Source: Bacteroidota bacterium
GTDB taxonomy: Bacteria > Bacteroidota > Bacteroidia > CAIKAF01
Direction of reading: 5' to 3'
Length of the DNA stretch: 64,000 nt
NCBI GenBank assembly: GCA_023432985.1
Contig: JAEZEQ010000017.1
Coordinates: 20,385 to 84,384 of the forward strand
The notes beneath the pieces were generated by a model. The model saw only the letters and a list, made by a program, of their open reading frames with translations. It did no database searches and was not told the DNA's origin. Positions 7,855-15,890 of the stretch are shown here, piece after piece. The stretch's first letter is position 1; each line of letters starts with the position of its first letter. Position numbers and translations under genes: made by a program.

Positions 7855-8454
7855 ATGATGCTGAAAACAATGGAAGACAAGGAGTTGGTGCGCTTATACC
7901 TAAGTGGTAACCCATCTTCATTCGAAATTCTTTTAACCAGACACAAGAGAAAAGTGTTCTCTTATATCTATATGCTGGTGAAAGACAAAGCTACAGCCGA
8001 AGATATTTTTCAAGATGTCTTTATTAAGGTCATTCATACCTTGCAAGCCGGAAAATACAACGAGGAAGGAAAATTCTTACCCTGGGTTATGCGTATTTCC
8101 CACAATCTGGTTATCGATTTTTTCAGAAGAAATAAAAAGATGCCCTGCGTAAAATCTCAGGATGAAGATTTTGATATATTTAAGGTGCTGCGCTACCAAG
8201 AACAAAGTATGGAGGATAAATTGATCCAGGATCAGAATAAAAATTTAATCCGCGACCTGATTAAAAAATTACCTAAAGAACAAAAGGAAGTATTGATGCT
8301 GAGACATTATGCAGACCTGAGTTTTAATGAAATCGCAGATCAAACCGGCGTAAGTATAAATACAGCCCTGGGCAGAATGCGCTATGCGCTGATTAACCTC
8401 CGTAAACTCATGGAGAAAAGTCCGCATCATCTCGAGCTGGTTAACAATTTTTAA
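7855..8454 (+). CDS. ECF-type RNA polymerase sigma factor
   Basis: An alternative sigma factor of 199 residues. Region 2 spans about residues 20-95 (TAEDIFQDVFIKV, FLPWVMRISHNLVIDFFRR) and region 4 about 135-190 (LPKEQKEVLMLRHYADLSFN, then a helix-turn-helix VSINTALGRMRYALINL). Region 3 is absent, as in all ECF factors. No anti-sigma gene follows; the next ORF is a small basic protein of 58 residues. It has its own promoter of the housekeeping type, so it is not obviously autoregulated through a distinct promoter. The target regulon cannot be told from the sequence. Confidence 0.92.
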   Translation: MMLKTMEDKELVRLYLSGNPSSFEILLTRHKRKVFSYIYMLVKDKATAEDIFQDVFIKVIHTLQAGKYNEEGKFLPWVMRISHNLVIDFFRRNKKMPCVKSQDEDFDIFKVLRYQEQSMEDKLIQDQNKNLIRDLIKKLPKEQKEVLMLRHYADLSFNEIADQTGVSINTALGRMRYALINLRKLMEKSPHHLELVNNF

Positions 8455-8521
8455 CTGTTCTTATCAAACAATAAACAGGCACTTTTACTCGTTAAGTTGA
8501 AAAACCATGTAAAATGTGCCT

Positions 8522-8698
8522 ATGAACAAAATTTACAAAAAAAAGCAGCCTACCCCACTTTTTCATCCCACCTCCAGACCCATTAAAATAGATGTTATGC
8601 CCGGTGAGATGACTTTGAAATTTATTTTGGGATATGCAGCCGCTTACCGATGTGTGGAGAGCAAATGGCTCCCTAAAATTGAGTACGTTTTAAACTAA
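8522..8698 (+). CDS. small hypothetical protein downstream of ECF sigma, 58 aa
   Basis: A short ORF with a basic N-terminus (NKIYKKKQP) and a more hydrophobic C-terminal half (MTLKFILGYAAAYRC). It lies 67 nt after the sigma gene and directly before a strong terminator, so it is probably on the sigma transcript. The frame opens with GTG at 8516, but the ATG at 8522 is preferred. No family recognised; it could act on the sigma factor or be unrelated. Confidence 0.5.
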   Translation: MNKIYKKKQPTPLFHPTSRPIKIDVMPGEMTLKFILGYAAAYRCVESKWLPKIEYVLN

Positions 8699-8735
8699 TT
8701 TGTGCTTGTTTAATTTAAAGTAAAGCAAAAATCTA

Positions 8736-8766
8736 AAGTCCTGATTAATAATCAGGACTTTTTTTT
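8736..8766 (+). terminator. strong rho-independent terminator
   Basis: AAGTCCTGATT (8736-8746) and AATCAGGACTT (8750-8760) form a perfect 11-bp stem with a 3-nt loop followed by T6. It ends the ECF sigma transcript. Confidence 0.92.
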
Positions 8767-8841
8767 ATGTCTATTATTTCCATAAACTAAAAAACTTCAT
8801 TTGTTCACACAAAAAAATCGACGTTATTTTCGCCTTGTTTA

Positions 8842-8872
8842 TTGTTTCTATCAAAAACAACCATTAACTTTG
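8842..8872 (+). promoter_or_regulatory. promoter of secreted-protein pair
   Basis: TTG at 8842-8844 and TAACTTTG at 8865-8872 are separated by 20 bp, 27 nt ahead of the ATG at 8900. Confidence 0.65.
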
Positions 8873-8899
8873 AAGTATAAACTTTTTTTTAACAAATTC

Positions 8900-9295
8900 A
8901 TGAAGAAATTATTAACTTTCTGTCTCCTTTTGCTTGCAAATCTTAGCATACAGGCTCAGGTTGGCCCCGATTTAAAGGTAAAAAAACAGGACTTAGAAGG
9001 GAAAAAGCTACATTTGGTTTATAGTAATGAACATATGCATTATTATGCCGTAGATTTTTCTGAATATCCTGAATATACAGCGGATTACTTTTTAAAATCA
9101 CTGCATAGTGAGTCGAAATTTTCACCGGCAACTGTATTGAACAAGGAACAAATACTTGTTTTGAGTTCGCATAATAGTTACGACAAAAATGAAGTTCAAA
9201 ACAGGATTCTTTTTCTTCTGAATGAGTCTACTCAAAAAGCAAATCAGGCCGACACAGAAGCAAAGGAAAAATTGAAAAGCCAAAAAAAGTATTAA
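8900..9295 (+). CDS. small secreted protein, 131 aa
   Basis: An exported protein with a clear signal peptide (MKKLLTFCLLLLANLSIQAQ, cleavage after AQA/Q). The mature part is polar, rich in Lys, His, Tyr and Glu, with a Lys-rich C-terminal tail. The frame is open further upstream, but the promoter box at 8865-8872 and the signal peptide fix the start at 8900. Its stop is 1 nt from the start of the large T9SS-B surface protein, so the two are translated from one message and may act together. No family recognised. Confidence 0.7.
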   Translation: MKKLLTFCLLLLANLSIQAQVGPDLKVKKQDLEGKKLHLVYSNEHMHYYAVDFSEYPEYTADYFLKSLHSESKFSPATVLNKEQILVLSSHNSYDKNEVQNRILFLLNESTQKANQADTEAKEKLKSQKKY

Positions 9296-9296
9296 T

Positions 9297-11558
9297 ATGA
9301 AAAAATCTTTATACCTCCTTCTATTTCCCATTTTCAGTTTATGGGGACTTAAGAGTCATGCTCAGGTAACTAGCTTTTGCGATCAAATAGCTCCCGCCTG
9401 TGCCCAAGCCGGCGTTTCTTTCACCAATACCACAGGTTCTCCGAGTTTAGGTACGATCAGTTGTCTCTTTTCCTCTCCCAATCCTGCTTTTTTCTATATG
9501 GAAATCGCAAATCCCGGTCCCATTAATATTGCGCTAAACCAATATAATGTCGGTGGCGGCGGTATTGATGTAGACTTTGCCTTATGGGGTCCTTTTACCT
9601 CAGTCGCCTCCGGTTGTTCTGCCATTGTAGCCAATCCAAATGCAACTATTGACTGTAGTTACTCCGCTTCATCCTCTGAACAAATTGATATTCCCAATGG
9701 GCAACCCGGACAAATTTATATACTTCTGCTGACTAATTTTTCCAATCAGCCCGGTACAATTAGCTTTATTCAAAACGGAGGATCCGGTTCTACCGATTGC
9801 AGTATACTCGATCCGGCCACCAATAATGGCCCGCTCTGCGAAGGAGATACCCTGAAGTTATTCGTGGACACTGCCAATACGCCCGGACCTTATTTCTTTT
9901 CTTGGACCGGACCAAACGGATTTACGTCCAATGTTCAATATCCGGTTATTCCCAACTCAACTGTTGCTATGACCGGTCAATACCAAGTCATCATTACCAA
10001 TGGAAGTACTTTTGAAATGGATACCCTGCAAACTACGGTTACCGTTAACCCAATTCCCGCAGCACCAGCTTGGACTATGACCCCTGTTTGCGAAGGTGCC
10101 CAATTCTGCTTTTCTCCCGACCCGCCTTTGATAAATGGTGCCGTTTATAACTGGACAGCTACCATTGGAGCCAGTACACTCAACTCGGTCGCCGTACCCT
10201 ATTGTAATATTGGATTACCCCTGTTCGACGGCGTTGATATGAATCTTACGGTCATTTTAAACGGCTGTACCAGTCTGGCTACCACGCATACCATTAACCT
10301 TAAACCTATTCCCGACATGAGTATTTCCGGCCCCACAGAAGGATGTGAAGGCGTACCGGTTCTACTCACCGCAAATTCTATTCCGGCTGTGGTCGACTCC
10401 TACTATTGGGCCCCTTCCGGAGAAACAAACCAAAATATACTCGGACTTCCCGGCACAACATATACCGTTTCCGGAAGCCTGGAAGGTTGTGTGGGCACTT
10501 CCGCCCCATTCACTGTCGGCGTTATTCCAAACCCACTCAGCATTACAGGTAATGCCCCTTTCTGTTCGAACAGTACAATCGAACTAACCGCTACAGGAGG
10601 AAAAAATGTATATATATGGAATGGTATCCCTACAGCTGATTCTGTTTTCACTGTTACCCCAAATATGCTGCCCATGGTGCACCTTTCTGTCGAAAATACC
10701 AATGGTTGTATTCGGGAAGACTCGGTGCAACTTACCGTATACCCCGCACCCATCCCCGATTTTAGTCCGACTGCCATCTGTGACCAAAGTCCGGTCTCAT
10801 TCCTCGACGAAACTATCATCGATAGCGTAAGTAATGCCGGTAACGGAATTATTAATTCTTACTTCTGGGATTTTGGCGATGCAGCAAATACGTCTAATGA
10901 AGAAAATCCGGTTTTCACTTATGCTAATCCCGGAAATTATACGGTAATACACACGGTTACAACTTCTGATGGATGTATAGATTCGATTATAAAAGTCCTT
11001 TCCGTACGCAAAAATCCCATTGCCGATTTTAATGCTACCCCACTTTGCTTCGGTGTTGTAATGTTCAATGATACCAGTATAGCCGGTGATACAACTATAC
11101 TATCGCATGAGTTTACTTTTAGCGATAATAGTCCCCTCGAAACGCAAACCACTTTCGATAAAGTATTCGAAGGAAATCCGGCTAATATAGAGGTGACGCT
11201 CACGGTTGTTGACCAATTCGGATGTAGCGACGATACAGTGAAAACTGTGCCCATTACTTCAACACCCGATTTTACGGAATTGCCCAATATTATCACGCCG
11301 GGCGGAACTCTGGGCATGAACGATTTTCTGGATTTAGGACCAAACGGAGCTGTGTTCGACTTATGTTATGACTATTCTATACAATTCTTCAATAGATGGG
11401 GACAAAAGGTATACGAAATTACCGAGTCCACTCAAAAATTCGAAGGATTAAGTAATACCGGAGGCAAACTGGAATCCGGAGTCTACTACTACGTTATCAT
11501 GGCCGATGGCAAAAAACGATTTGGAAATACTATTACAATTATTCGAGGCGAAAATTAA
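9297..11558 (+). CDS. PKD-domain surface protein with T9SS type B sorting domain
   Basis: A secreted or surface-anchored protein of 753 residues. The signal peptide ends at SHAQ. An N-terminal beta-sandwich domain contains the pattern GIDVDFALWGPF (about residues 83-94) seen in many Bacteroidota exoproteins. Several Ig-like modules follow (about 165-490), then a PKD domain with YFWDFGDAANTSNEENPVFT (about 521-540) and a second PKD-like module. The last 90 residues, with IQFFNRWGQKVYEI and GVYYYVIMADG, are the type B (gliding-motility-associated) C-terminal domain that directs export through T9SS. It may be an adhesin; the ligand is unknown. Confidence 0.9.
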   Translation: MKKSLYLLLFPIFSLWGLKSHAQVTSFCDQIAPACAQAGVSFTNTTGSPSLGTISCLFSSPNPAFFYMEIANPGPINIALNQYNVGGGGIDVDFALWGPFTSVASGCSAIVANPNATIDCSYSASSSEQIDIPNGQPGQIYILLLTNFSNQPGTISFIQNGGSGSTDCSILDPATNNGPLCEGDTLKLFVDTANTPGPYFFSWTGPNGFTSNVQYPVIPNSTVAMTGQYQVIITNGSTFEMDTLQTTVTVNPIPAAPAWTMTPVCEGAQFCFSPDPPLINGAVYNWTATIGASTLNSVAVPYCNIGLPLFDGVDMNLTVILNGCTSLATTHTINLKPIPDMSISGPTEGCEGVPVLLTANSIPAVVDSYYWAPSGETNQNILGLPGTTYTVSGSLEGCVGTSAPFTVGVIPNPLSITGNAPFCSNSTIELTATGGKNVYIWNGIPTADSVFTVTPNMLPMVHLSVENTNGCIREDSVQLTVYPAPIPDFSPTAICDQSPVSFLDETIIDSVSNAGNGIINSYFWDFGDAANTSNEENPVFTYANPGNYTVIHTVTTSDGCIDSIIKVLSVRKNPIADFNATPLCFGVVMFNDTSIAGDTTILSHEFTFSDNSPLETQTTFDKVFEGNPANIEVTLTVVDQFGCSDDTVKTVPITSTPDFTELPNIITPGGTLGMNDFLDLGPNGAVFDLCYDYSIQFFNRWGQKVYEITESTQKFEGLSNTGGKLESGVYYYVIMADGKKRFGNTITIIRGEN

Positions 11559-11582
11559 CCCGGATTTTTAACGTAACTCAAA

Positions 11583-11615
11583 AAAAAAGGATGCCTAAAC
11601 GCATCCTTTTTTTTT
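11583..11615. terminator. bidirectional terminator
   Basis: AAAGGATGC and GCATCCTTT form a 9-bp stem around CTAAAC, flanked by A8 and T9, so it works for the plus-strand surface protein and the minus-strand SCO gene. The T tract overlaps the stop codon of the SCO gene. Confidence 0.9.
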
Positions 11616-12204
11616 ACATCAATTTCTTTATATCTATAATTAGTGAATCTACAGCCTGTTCTTTAGTGCCATCGTAAACACCTCGAATATTCCGCATGGA
11701 ATCGAGCAAAATAAATGCCCCACTATGCGCATAACCTCCAGGTGCAGAAGGATCTTCCTCGGCCAAAATCATATAGCGATCGGCCATGGCATATATGCTG
11801 TCTTTTTCTCCCGTTAAAAAATACCAGGTATCCCCTTTTACATCCAATCGCTCGGCAAAATCAGCCAATACCTCACGGGTATCATATTCCGGATCTATGC
11901 TATGCGATAAAATCAGCATTTTATCCTCATTTTTGTAGGTATCATAAACGCGCAATAATTGCGATTTCATTTTGGGACAAATGGTCGGACATGAGGTGAA
12001 AAAGAAATCTACCACAGTCACCTTACCATTCATATCCAACTCGGTAATGGTGTCGCCATTATGCGCCAAAAAACCAAATGCATCTATGGGTGCCTCACTC
12101 ATTACAGGCAATTCTGTATCCGCAAGTGAATCAGGATTATTTTTCGTGTTGTTCGAGCAGGAATGCAAGGCCAAAACAGCCAGCATAAAAACTATATTTC
12201 TCAT
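11614..12204 (-). CDS. SCO1/SenC-like copper chaperone lipoprotein
   Basis: A periplasmic thioredoxin-fold protein of 196 residues that in this family delivers copper to the CuA site of cytochrome oxidase or acts as a thiol reductase. It has a lipobox A-L-H-S-C (Cys16), the metal-binding motif TSCPTICP with Cys72 and Cys76, and the third ligand His160 in GGYAHSGAFILLD. All three SCO ligands are therefore present. Its start codon overlaps the stop of an upstream Met-rich lipoprotein gene by 4 bp, so they are translationally coupled. No oxidase genes are in the window. Confidence 0.92.
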   Translation of the reverse strand: MRNIVFMLAVLALHSCSNNTKNNPDSLADTELPVMSEAPIDAFGFLAHNGDTITELDMNGKVTVVDFFFTSCPTICPKMKSQLLRVYDTYKNEDKMLILSHSIDPEYDTREVLADFAERLDVKGDTWYFLTGEKDSIYAMADRYMILAEEDPSAPGGYAHSGAFILLDSMRNIRGVYDGTKEQAVDSLIIDIKKLM

Positions 12205-12611
12205 TTTTTCTCTAAATAAATATGGGCATCATCCAAAGCTTTCCAGGTTTCATCTTTTATTTGTTGCATCTTCTCCTTCTCTTTTTGCAAATAGCCCATA
12301 ATCTCTTCATGGGTATATAGCCCCTGCCCTCCATTATAAGCATGCATCCAATCCATCATATCTTTATCCGCCTTTTCCAGAGCCGAAAGCATTTGATGAA
12401 TATTTTTGATTTCAACCGAATTCGAATCCAACCCGGATTTTACTTTTATCAACTCCTTTTTCATTTTCATAATGTCTTGCATTTTAGGCATTACCTCATC
12501 ATGCAAGTCAAGAACTTCTGTTGCCAATTTTTCTTCTTTGGCTTTATCACTCTGACAGGATGTAGTCATCCCCAATAGAATCAACCCGAATAAATAGACT
12601 ATTTTTTTCAT
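12201..12611 (-). CDS. Met-rich helical lipoprotein coupled to SCO1
   Basis: A predicted lipoprotein of 136 residues with signal and lipobox M-T-T-S-C. The mature protein is almost all helix and unusually rich in Met and His: HDEVMPKMQDIMKMKKEL near the N-terminus and DKDMMDWMHAYNGG in the middle, then a Glu/Lys-rich helix. The spaced Met and His residues are compatible with copper binding, in line with the overlapping SCO1 gene, but this is inference. Relatives in Bacteroidota are often labelled viral A-type inclusion protein, which seems to reflect only coiled-coil similarity. ATG at 12611 is preferred over a GTG two codons upstream. Confidence 0.75.
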   Translation of the reverse strand: MKKIVYLFGLILLGMTTSCQSDKAKEEKLATEVLDLHDEVMPKMQDIMKMKKELIKVKSGLDSNSVEIKNIHQMLSALEKADKDMMDWMHAYNGGQGLYTHEEIMGYLQKEKEKMQQIKDETWKALDDAHIYLEKK

Positions 12612-12628
12612 ATGCACTAATTTACCTG

Positions 12629-12636
12629 CAAAGGTA
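12629..12636 (-). promoter_or_regulatory. -7 element TACCTTTG for lipoprotein-SCO1 pair
   Basis: The complement of CAAAGGTA at 12629-12636, 17 nt before the ATG at 12611. No clear -33 element. Confidence 0.5.
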
Positions 12637-12698
12637 TCAATACGTACATAAATCTGTAATCTTTATCGAAATTTTACTGCATTTCCCATGCTAAAAAT

Positions 12699-12706
12699 TA
12701 CCTTTG
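12699..12706 (+). promoter_or_regulatory. -7 element TACCTTTG, 4 nt before ATG
   Basis: An exact TAnnTTTG match separated by 4 nt from the ATG at 12711; predicts a leaderless transcript. Confidence 0.55.
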
Positions 12707-12710
12707 TTTT

Positions 12711-13475
12711 ATGAGAATTATCCGTGCTTATTTGAACTGGCTGTGGCGTAGCGTAAATGCACACGGCATTCATTCGCCGTTCTTATTTGCCTGCTACGGG
12801 CATTTGATGGGAAATTCTGCCCCAAAATTTAATAATCGGGAAATTGAAGCGATTCGCAAAGCTTTCAAGATGAATCATACTTCTATTCCGCAAATAGATC
12901 TTGGAGCAGGTTCCCGAAAAAACAAAGGAAAGCATATTAAAATTTCGGATATAGCGCATACCGCACTCAAACCAAAAAGGGATGCCGAACGCTTGCAAAA
13001 ACTCATTTCTTTTCTTCAGCCTAATTGTATTTTGGAACTGGGAACCAGTCTCGGAATTTCCACTTTATACATGGCCAAAGCCGCACCTCATGCACAAATT
13101 CACACCATAGAAGGCAATCCACATATTCGAAAAGAAGCACAAAAACTGTTTCAGGATAATAATCAAATTCATAGCCATGAAGGAGATTTCGACCAAATTT
13201 TGCAGCAAATTTTGCCCGCTTTGCAACCCGATATTTGGTTTATTGACGGCAACCATACCCGTGAGGCGACTATACGCTATTTCGAAATGGCAATGCAACA
13301 TGCTCAAAAAGATATTTGTCTTATTTTCGACGATATTTATTGGAGTAAAGAAATGGAGGAAGCCTGGAATTATATTATAAACAGCAATCACAGCAGCCTG
13401 AGTTTGGATCTCTTTCATTTAGGAATTGTCTTCAAGAAAGAAGGGTTAACCAAGGAGCATTATTATATTCGTTAA
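12711..13475 (+). CDS. class I SAM-dependent methyltransferase
   Basis: A Rossmann-fold methyltransferase of 254 residues. Motif I is ILELGTSLGISTLYMA (about residues 107-122), followed by the acidic end of beta2 in IHTIEGNPHI and by DIWFIDGNHT (about 175-184), then the LIFDDIYWS segment typical of O-methyltransferase-like enzymes. The N-terminal 90 residues are a family-specific helical extension beginning with WRSVNAHGIHSPFLF. Substrate unknown. It is followed after 11 nt by an ABC ATPase gene, a pairing frequently seen in Bacteroidota. Confidence 0.85.
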   Translation: MRIIRAYLNWLWRSVNAHGIHSPFLFACYGHLMGNSAPKFNNREIEAIRKAFKMNHTSIPQIDLGAGSRKNKGKHIKISDIAHTALKPKRDAERLQKLISFLQPNCILELGTSLGISTLYMAKAAPHAQIHTIEGNPHIRKEAQKLFQDNNQIHSHEGDFDQILQQILPALQPDIWFIDGNHTREATIRYFEMAMQHAQKDICLIFDDIYWSKEMEEAWNYIINSNHSSLSLDLFHLGIVFKKEGLTKEHYYIR

Positions 13476-13486
13476 GCTAATTTTTT

Positions 13487-14194
13487 ATGGATACTATTAT
13501 AAAAACAGTAAATATTACCCGAAATTTCAAAATGGGTACGGAGGAATTAAAGGTTCTGAAAGGTATAGATTTGGAAATAAAAAAAGGAGAATATGTGGCG
13601 CTGATGGGGCCATCCGGTTCGGGTAAAAGTACCTATATGAATATTTTAGGTTGCCTCGACACACCCAGTGGAGGCGAATATTTTCTGAATGGATCCAATG
13701 TGAGTAAAATGAGCGACAACGAATTGGCCGCCATTCGTAATAAAGAAATCGGATTTATTTTTCAAACTTTTAATTTATTGCCTCGCTATACGGCGCTCGA
13801 AAATGTGGCTATGCCGCTGATATACTCGGGTATAGGTAAAAAAGAAAGAGAAGAAAGAGCGCGTCATGTGCTCGCACAGGTAGATCTCGCCGACCGAATG
13901 AAACATAAACCTAACGAACTTTCAGGGGGGCAGCGCCAACGTGTAGCCGTAGCCCGCGCGCTTATCAATAACCCCAGCCTGCTCCTGGCCGATGAACCCA
14001 CCGGAAACCTCGATACCAAAACATCATACGAAATTATGAGTTTATTCGACGTCCTTCATCAAGCCGGAAATACGATTATTGTGGTAACACACGAAGAGGA
14101 TATTGCCTTGCACACCCAACGTATAGTGCGCTTGCGTGACGGACGCATTGAAACAGATTTACTAAACCCCAACCCCATAAAAGGTTCCATTTAA
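13487..14194 (+). CDS. ABC transporter ATP-binding protein (MacB/LolD type)
   Basis: An ATPase subunit of 235 residues for a MacB-like transporter (lipoprotein release, peptide or drug export, or FtsE-like function). Walker A GPSGSGKST at residues 41-49, Q-loop FIFQTFNLLPRYTALENV, signature LSGGQRQRVAVARAL and Walker B LLLADEPTGNLD are all intact, with the H-loop in VVTHEEDIA. No permease gene is adjacent, so the partner must be elsewhere. It is probably co-transcribed with the methyltransferase upstream. Confidence 0.92.
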   Translation: MDTIIKTVNITRNFKMGTEELKVLKGIDLEIKKGEYVALMGPSGSGKSTYMNILGCLDTPSGGEYFLNGSNVSKMSDNELAAIRNKEIGFIFQTFNLLPRYTALENVAMPLIYSGIGKKEREERARHVLAQVDLADRMKHKPNELSGGQRQRVAVARALINNPSLLLADEPTGNLDTKTSYEIMSLFDVLHQAGNTIIVVTHEEDIALHTQRIVRLRDGRIETDLLNPNPIKGSI

Positions 14195-14263
14195 TCTGTT
14201 TTCTCTTTTTATCTTTTGCCCGAAAAATATTCTTTGCTCCACAGCGTTTGCATTGTGACTATT

Positions 14264-15718
14264 ATGAAAAATAAAGCCATACTATTTTTATTTATCCTCA
14301 ATACGACTTTGTCTATAGCACAAACAACGGTGCAGTACGAAGTCGAAAAACTCAAAAATGACCCGGCCCTTCAGTCGGCAGTATGGGGCTTTTATGCATA
14401 TAACCTAAGTGACAATAAAGTGGAAGCCGATTATAACGGCTCGCTCAACCTGGTTCCGGCCAGTGTTATGAAAACGGTTTCTACCGCAACAGCACTCGAA
14501 CTGCTAGGCCCCGATTTTACCTTCAAAACCCGATTCTATGTACGCGGCGAAATCTCTCCCGAAGGCATTCTGAATGGCGATTTAATTATACGCGGCGGCG
14601 GTGACCCCAGCTTCGCATCCGAAACTTATTCGGGCAAATGCCAGGATTGTGTGCTGAACGAGATTATCGATATGCTCCAAAAAAATGGGATAAAATTAAT
14701 CGCCGGAGATATACTGGCCGATGATAGCTACTTCGAAGCCCTGATGACTCCGGGTGGATGGAATTTTAGCGATATAGGAAACCGGTACGGGGCCTCTCCG
14801 AGCGGACTTTCTTTCGCAGATAATACCATGTGGTTTATGTTTCAATCGCCTCGGGCTGGTTCTAAAGCCGAATTTATAGGCGTAAAACCTTATGTGCCCG
14901 GAATACAGGTATACCACGATGTATATGCCGGATCCCTCGGCGATAATGCTTATGTATATGGAGCCGAATACAGCAATCACAGATATTTAAGCGGACTCAT
15001 AACTCCGAACCAAAAGGCCTTCGAAGTGAAAGCCTCTATGCCCGATCCACCCTTCACTGCAGCATATACACTGTATAGCGGGCTGATTGAAAATGGGATT
15101 TATGTAACAGGTATAGCCCAAAATATTACCCAGGCACGCCTGCGCGTCAATTATGATAATCCAAATATGCTCCTAATCGGAACTATGAGTTCGCCCCCAC
15201 TTAGCGAATTGGTGAAAATTATTAATAAAAACAGCAATAATCTATACGCCGAACATATACATAAAGCCCTGTCTGCAGAAAAAATTAAACAAGGAAGCAA
15301 TAAAGAAAGCAACCAAATCATTACGGACTTTTGGATTAAAAAAGGAATCTCCCCCGAGCAGTTTTTTGTAACAGACGGAAGCGGACTTAGTCGCAGTAAC
15401 GCCATTAGCGCCAAATCTGTGGTCTTTATTCTGAATTATATGCAAGGGTCTAAACACAAAAATGTATTTCGCGAAAGCCTAAGCATAGCGGGTGTAGATG
15501 GCACCCTGCGCAATATGACCAAAAATACAAAAGCCGAAAACAATGTCTATGCCAAAAGCGGGACCATGAACCGCATAAAAGCCTATGCCGGCTACGCATA
15601 TACACGTTCAGGAAAATTAATCACCTTCTGTATTATAGCCAATAATTTCAATACCAGCTCTTATATGATGAGCAAAAAAATGGAAAATATGATGGTGAAA
15701 ATAGCCGAATTACCCTAA
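14264..15718 (+). CDS. dacB: D-alanyl-D-alanine carboxypeptidase/endopeptidase (PBP4, DacB)
   Basis: A class C low-molecular-weight penicillin-binding protein of 484 residues that trims or cuts cross-linked peptidoglycan in the periplasm. A signal peptide ends near SIAQ20. The active-site triad of motifs is present: S-V-M-K (Ser67, Lys70), S-N-N in INKNSNNLYAEH, and K-S-G in YAKSGTMNRIKAY. The large insert between motifs one and two is characteristic of PBP4. The frame extends upstream to a TTG at 14216, but the ATG at 14264 starts the signal peptide and is preferred. Confidence 0.93.
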   Translation: MKNKAILFLFILNTTLSIAQTTVQYEVEKLKNDPALQSAVWGFYAYNLSDNKVEADYNGSLNLVPASVMKTVSTATALELLGPDFTFKTRFYVRGEISPEGILNGDLIIRGGGDPSFASETYSGKCQDCVLNEIIDMLQKNGIKLIAGDILADDSYFEALMTPGGWNFSDIGNRYGASPSGLSFADNTMWFMFQSPRAGSKAEFIGVKPYVPGIQVYHDVYAGSLGDNAYVYGAEYSNHRYLSGLITPNQKAFEVKASMPDPPFTAAYTLYSGLIENGIYVTGIAQNITQARLRVNYDNPNMLLIGTMSSPPLSELVKIINKNSNNLYAEHIHKALSAEKIKQGSNKESNQIITDFWIKKGISPEQFFVTDGSGLSRSNAISAKSVVFILNYMQGSKHKNVFRESLSIAGVDGTLRNMTKNTKAENNVYAKSGTMNRIKAYAGYAYTRSGKLITFCIIANNFNTSSYMMSKKMENMMVKIAELP

Positions 15719-15837
15719 GGCTAAAGACTATATCGCGCCTTTTTCAAATGCATAAAGAGATTGAGTACAGTTTGCATAAAAAAGTACGGCTCATTCGCAA
15801 AATAATTCGCACAGATTTATCGAAAAGCGTGGCTTAA

Positions 15838-15870
15838 TTTTGGCTAAATGAGGTTTAAATAGTAGCTTTG
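15838..15870 (+). promoter_or_regulatory. fbaB-accD-mdh promoter
   Basis: TTTTG at 15838-15842 and TAGCTTTG at 15863-15870 with a 20-bp spacer, 20 nt before the fbaB ATG. The upstream gap 15719-15837 holds nothing else convincing. Confidence 0.7.
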
Positions 15871-15890
15871 CGCCCCATAGATTAATTATT

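Noticed and set aside
8801..8899. N-terminal extension of the 131-aa secreted protein
   Set aside because: Contains the promoter box at 8865-8872, and the signal peptide begins at the ATG at 8900.
15748..15837. 29-codon ORF upstream of fbaB
   Set aside because: Very short, basic, with no promoter or conservation evidence, and it runs into the fbaB -33 element.
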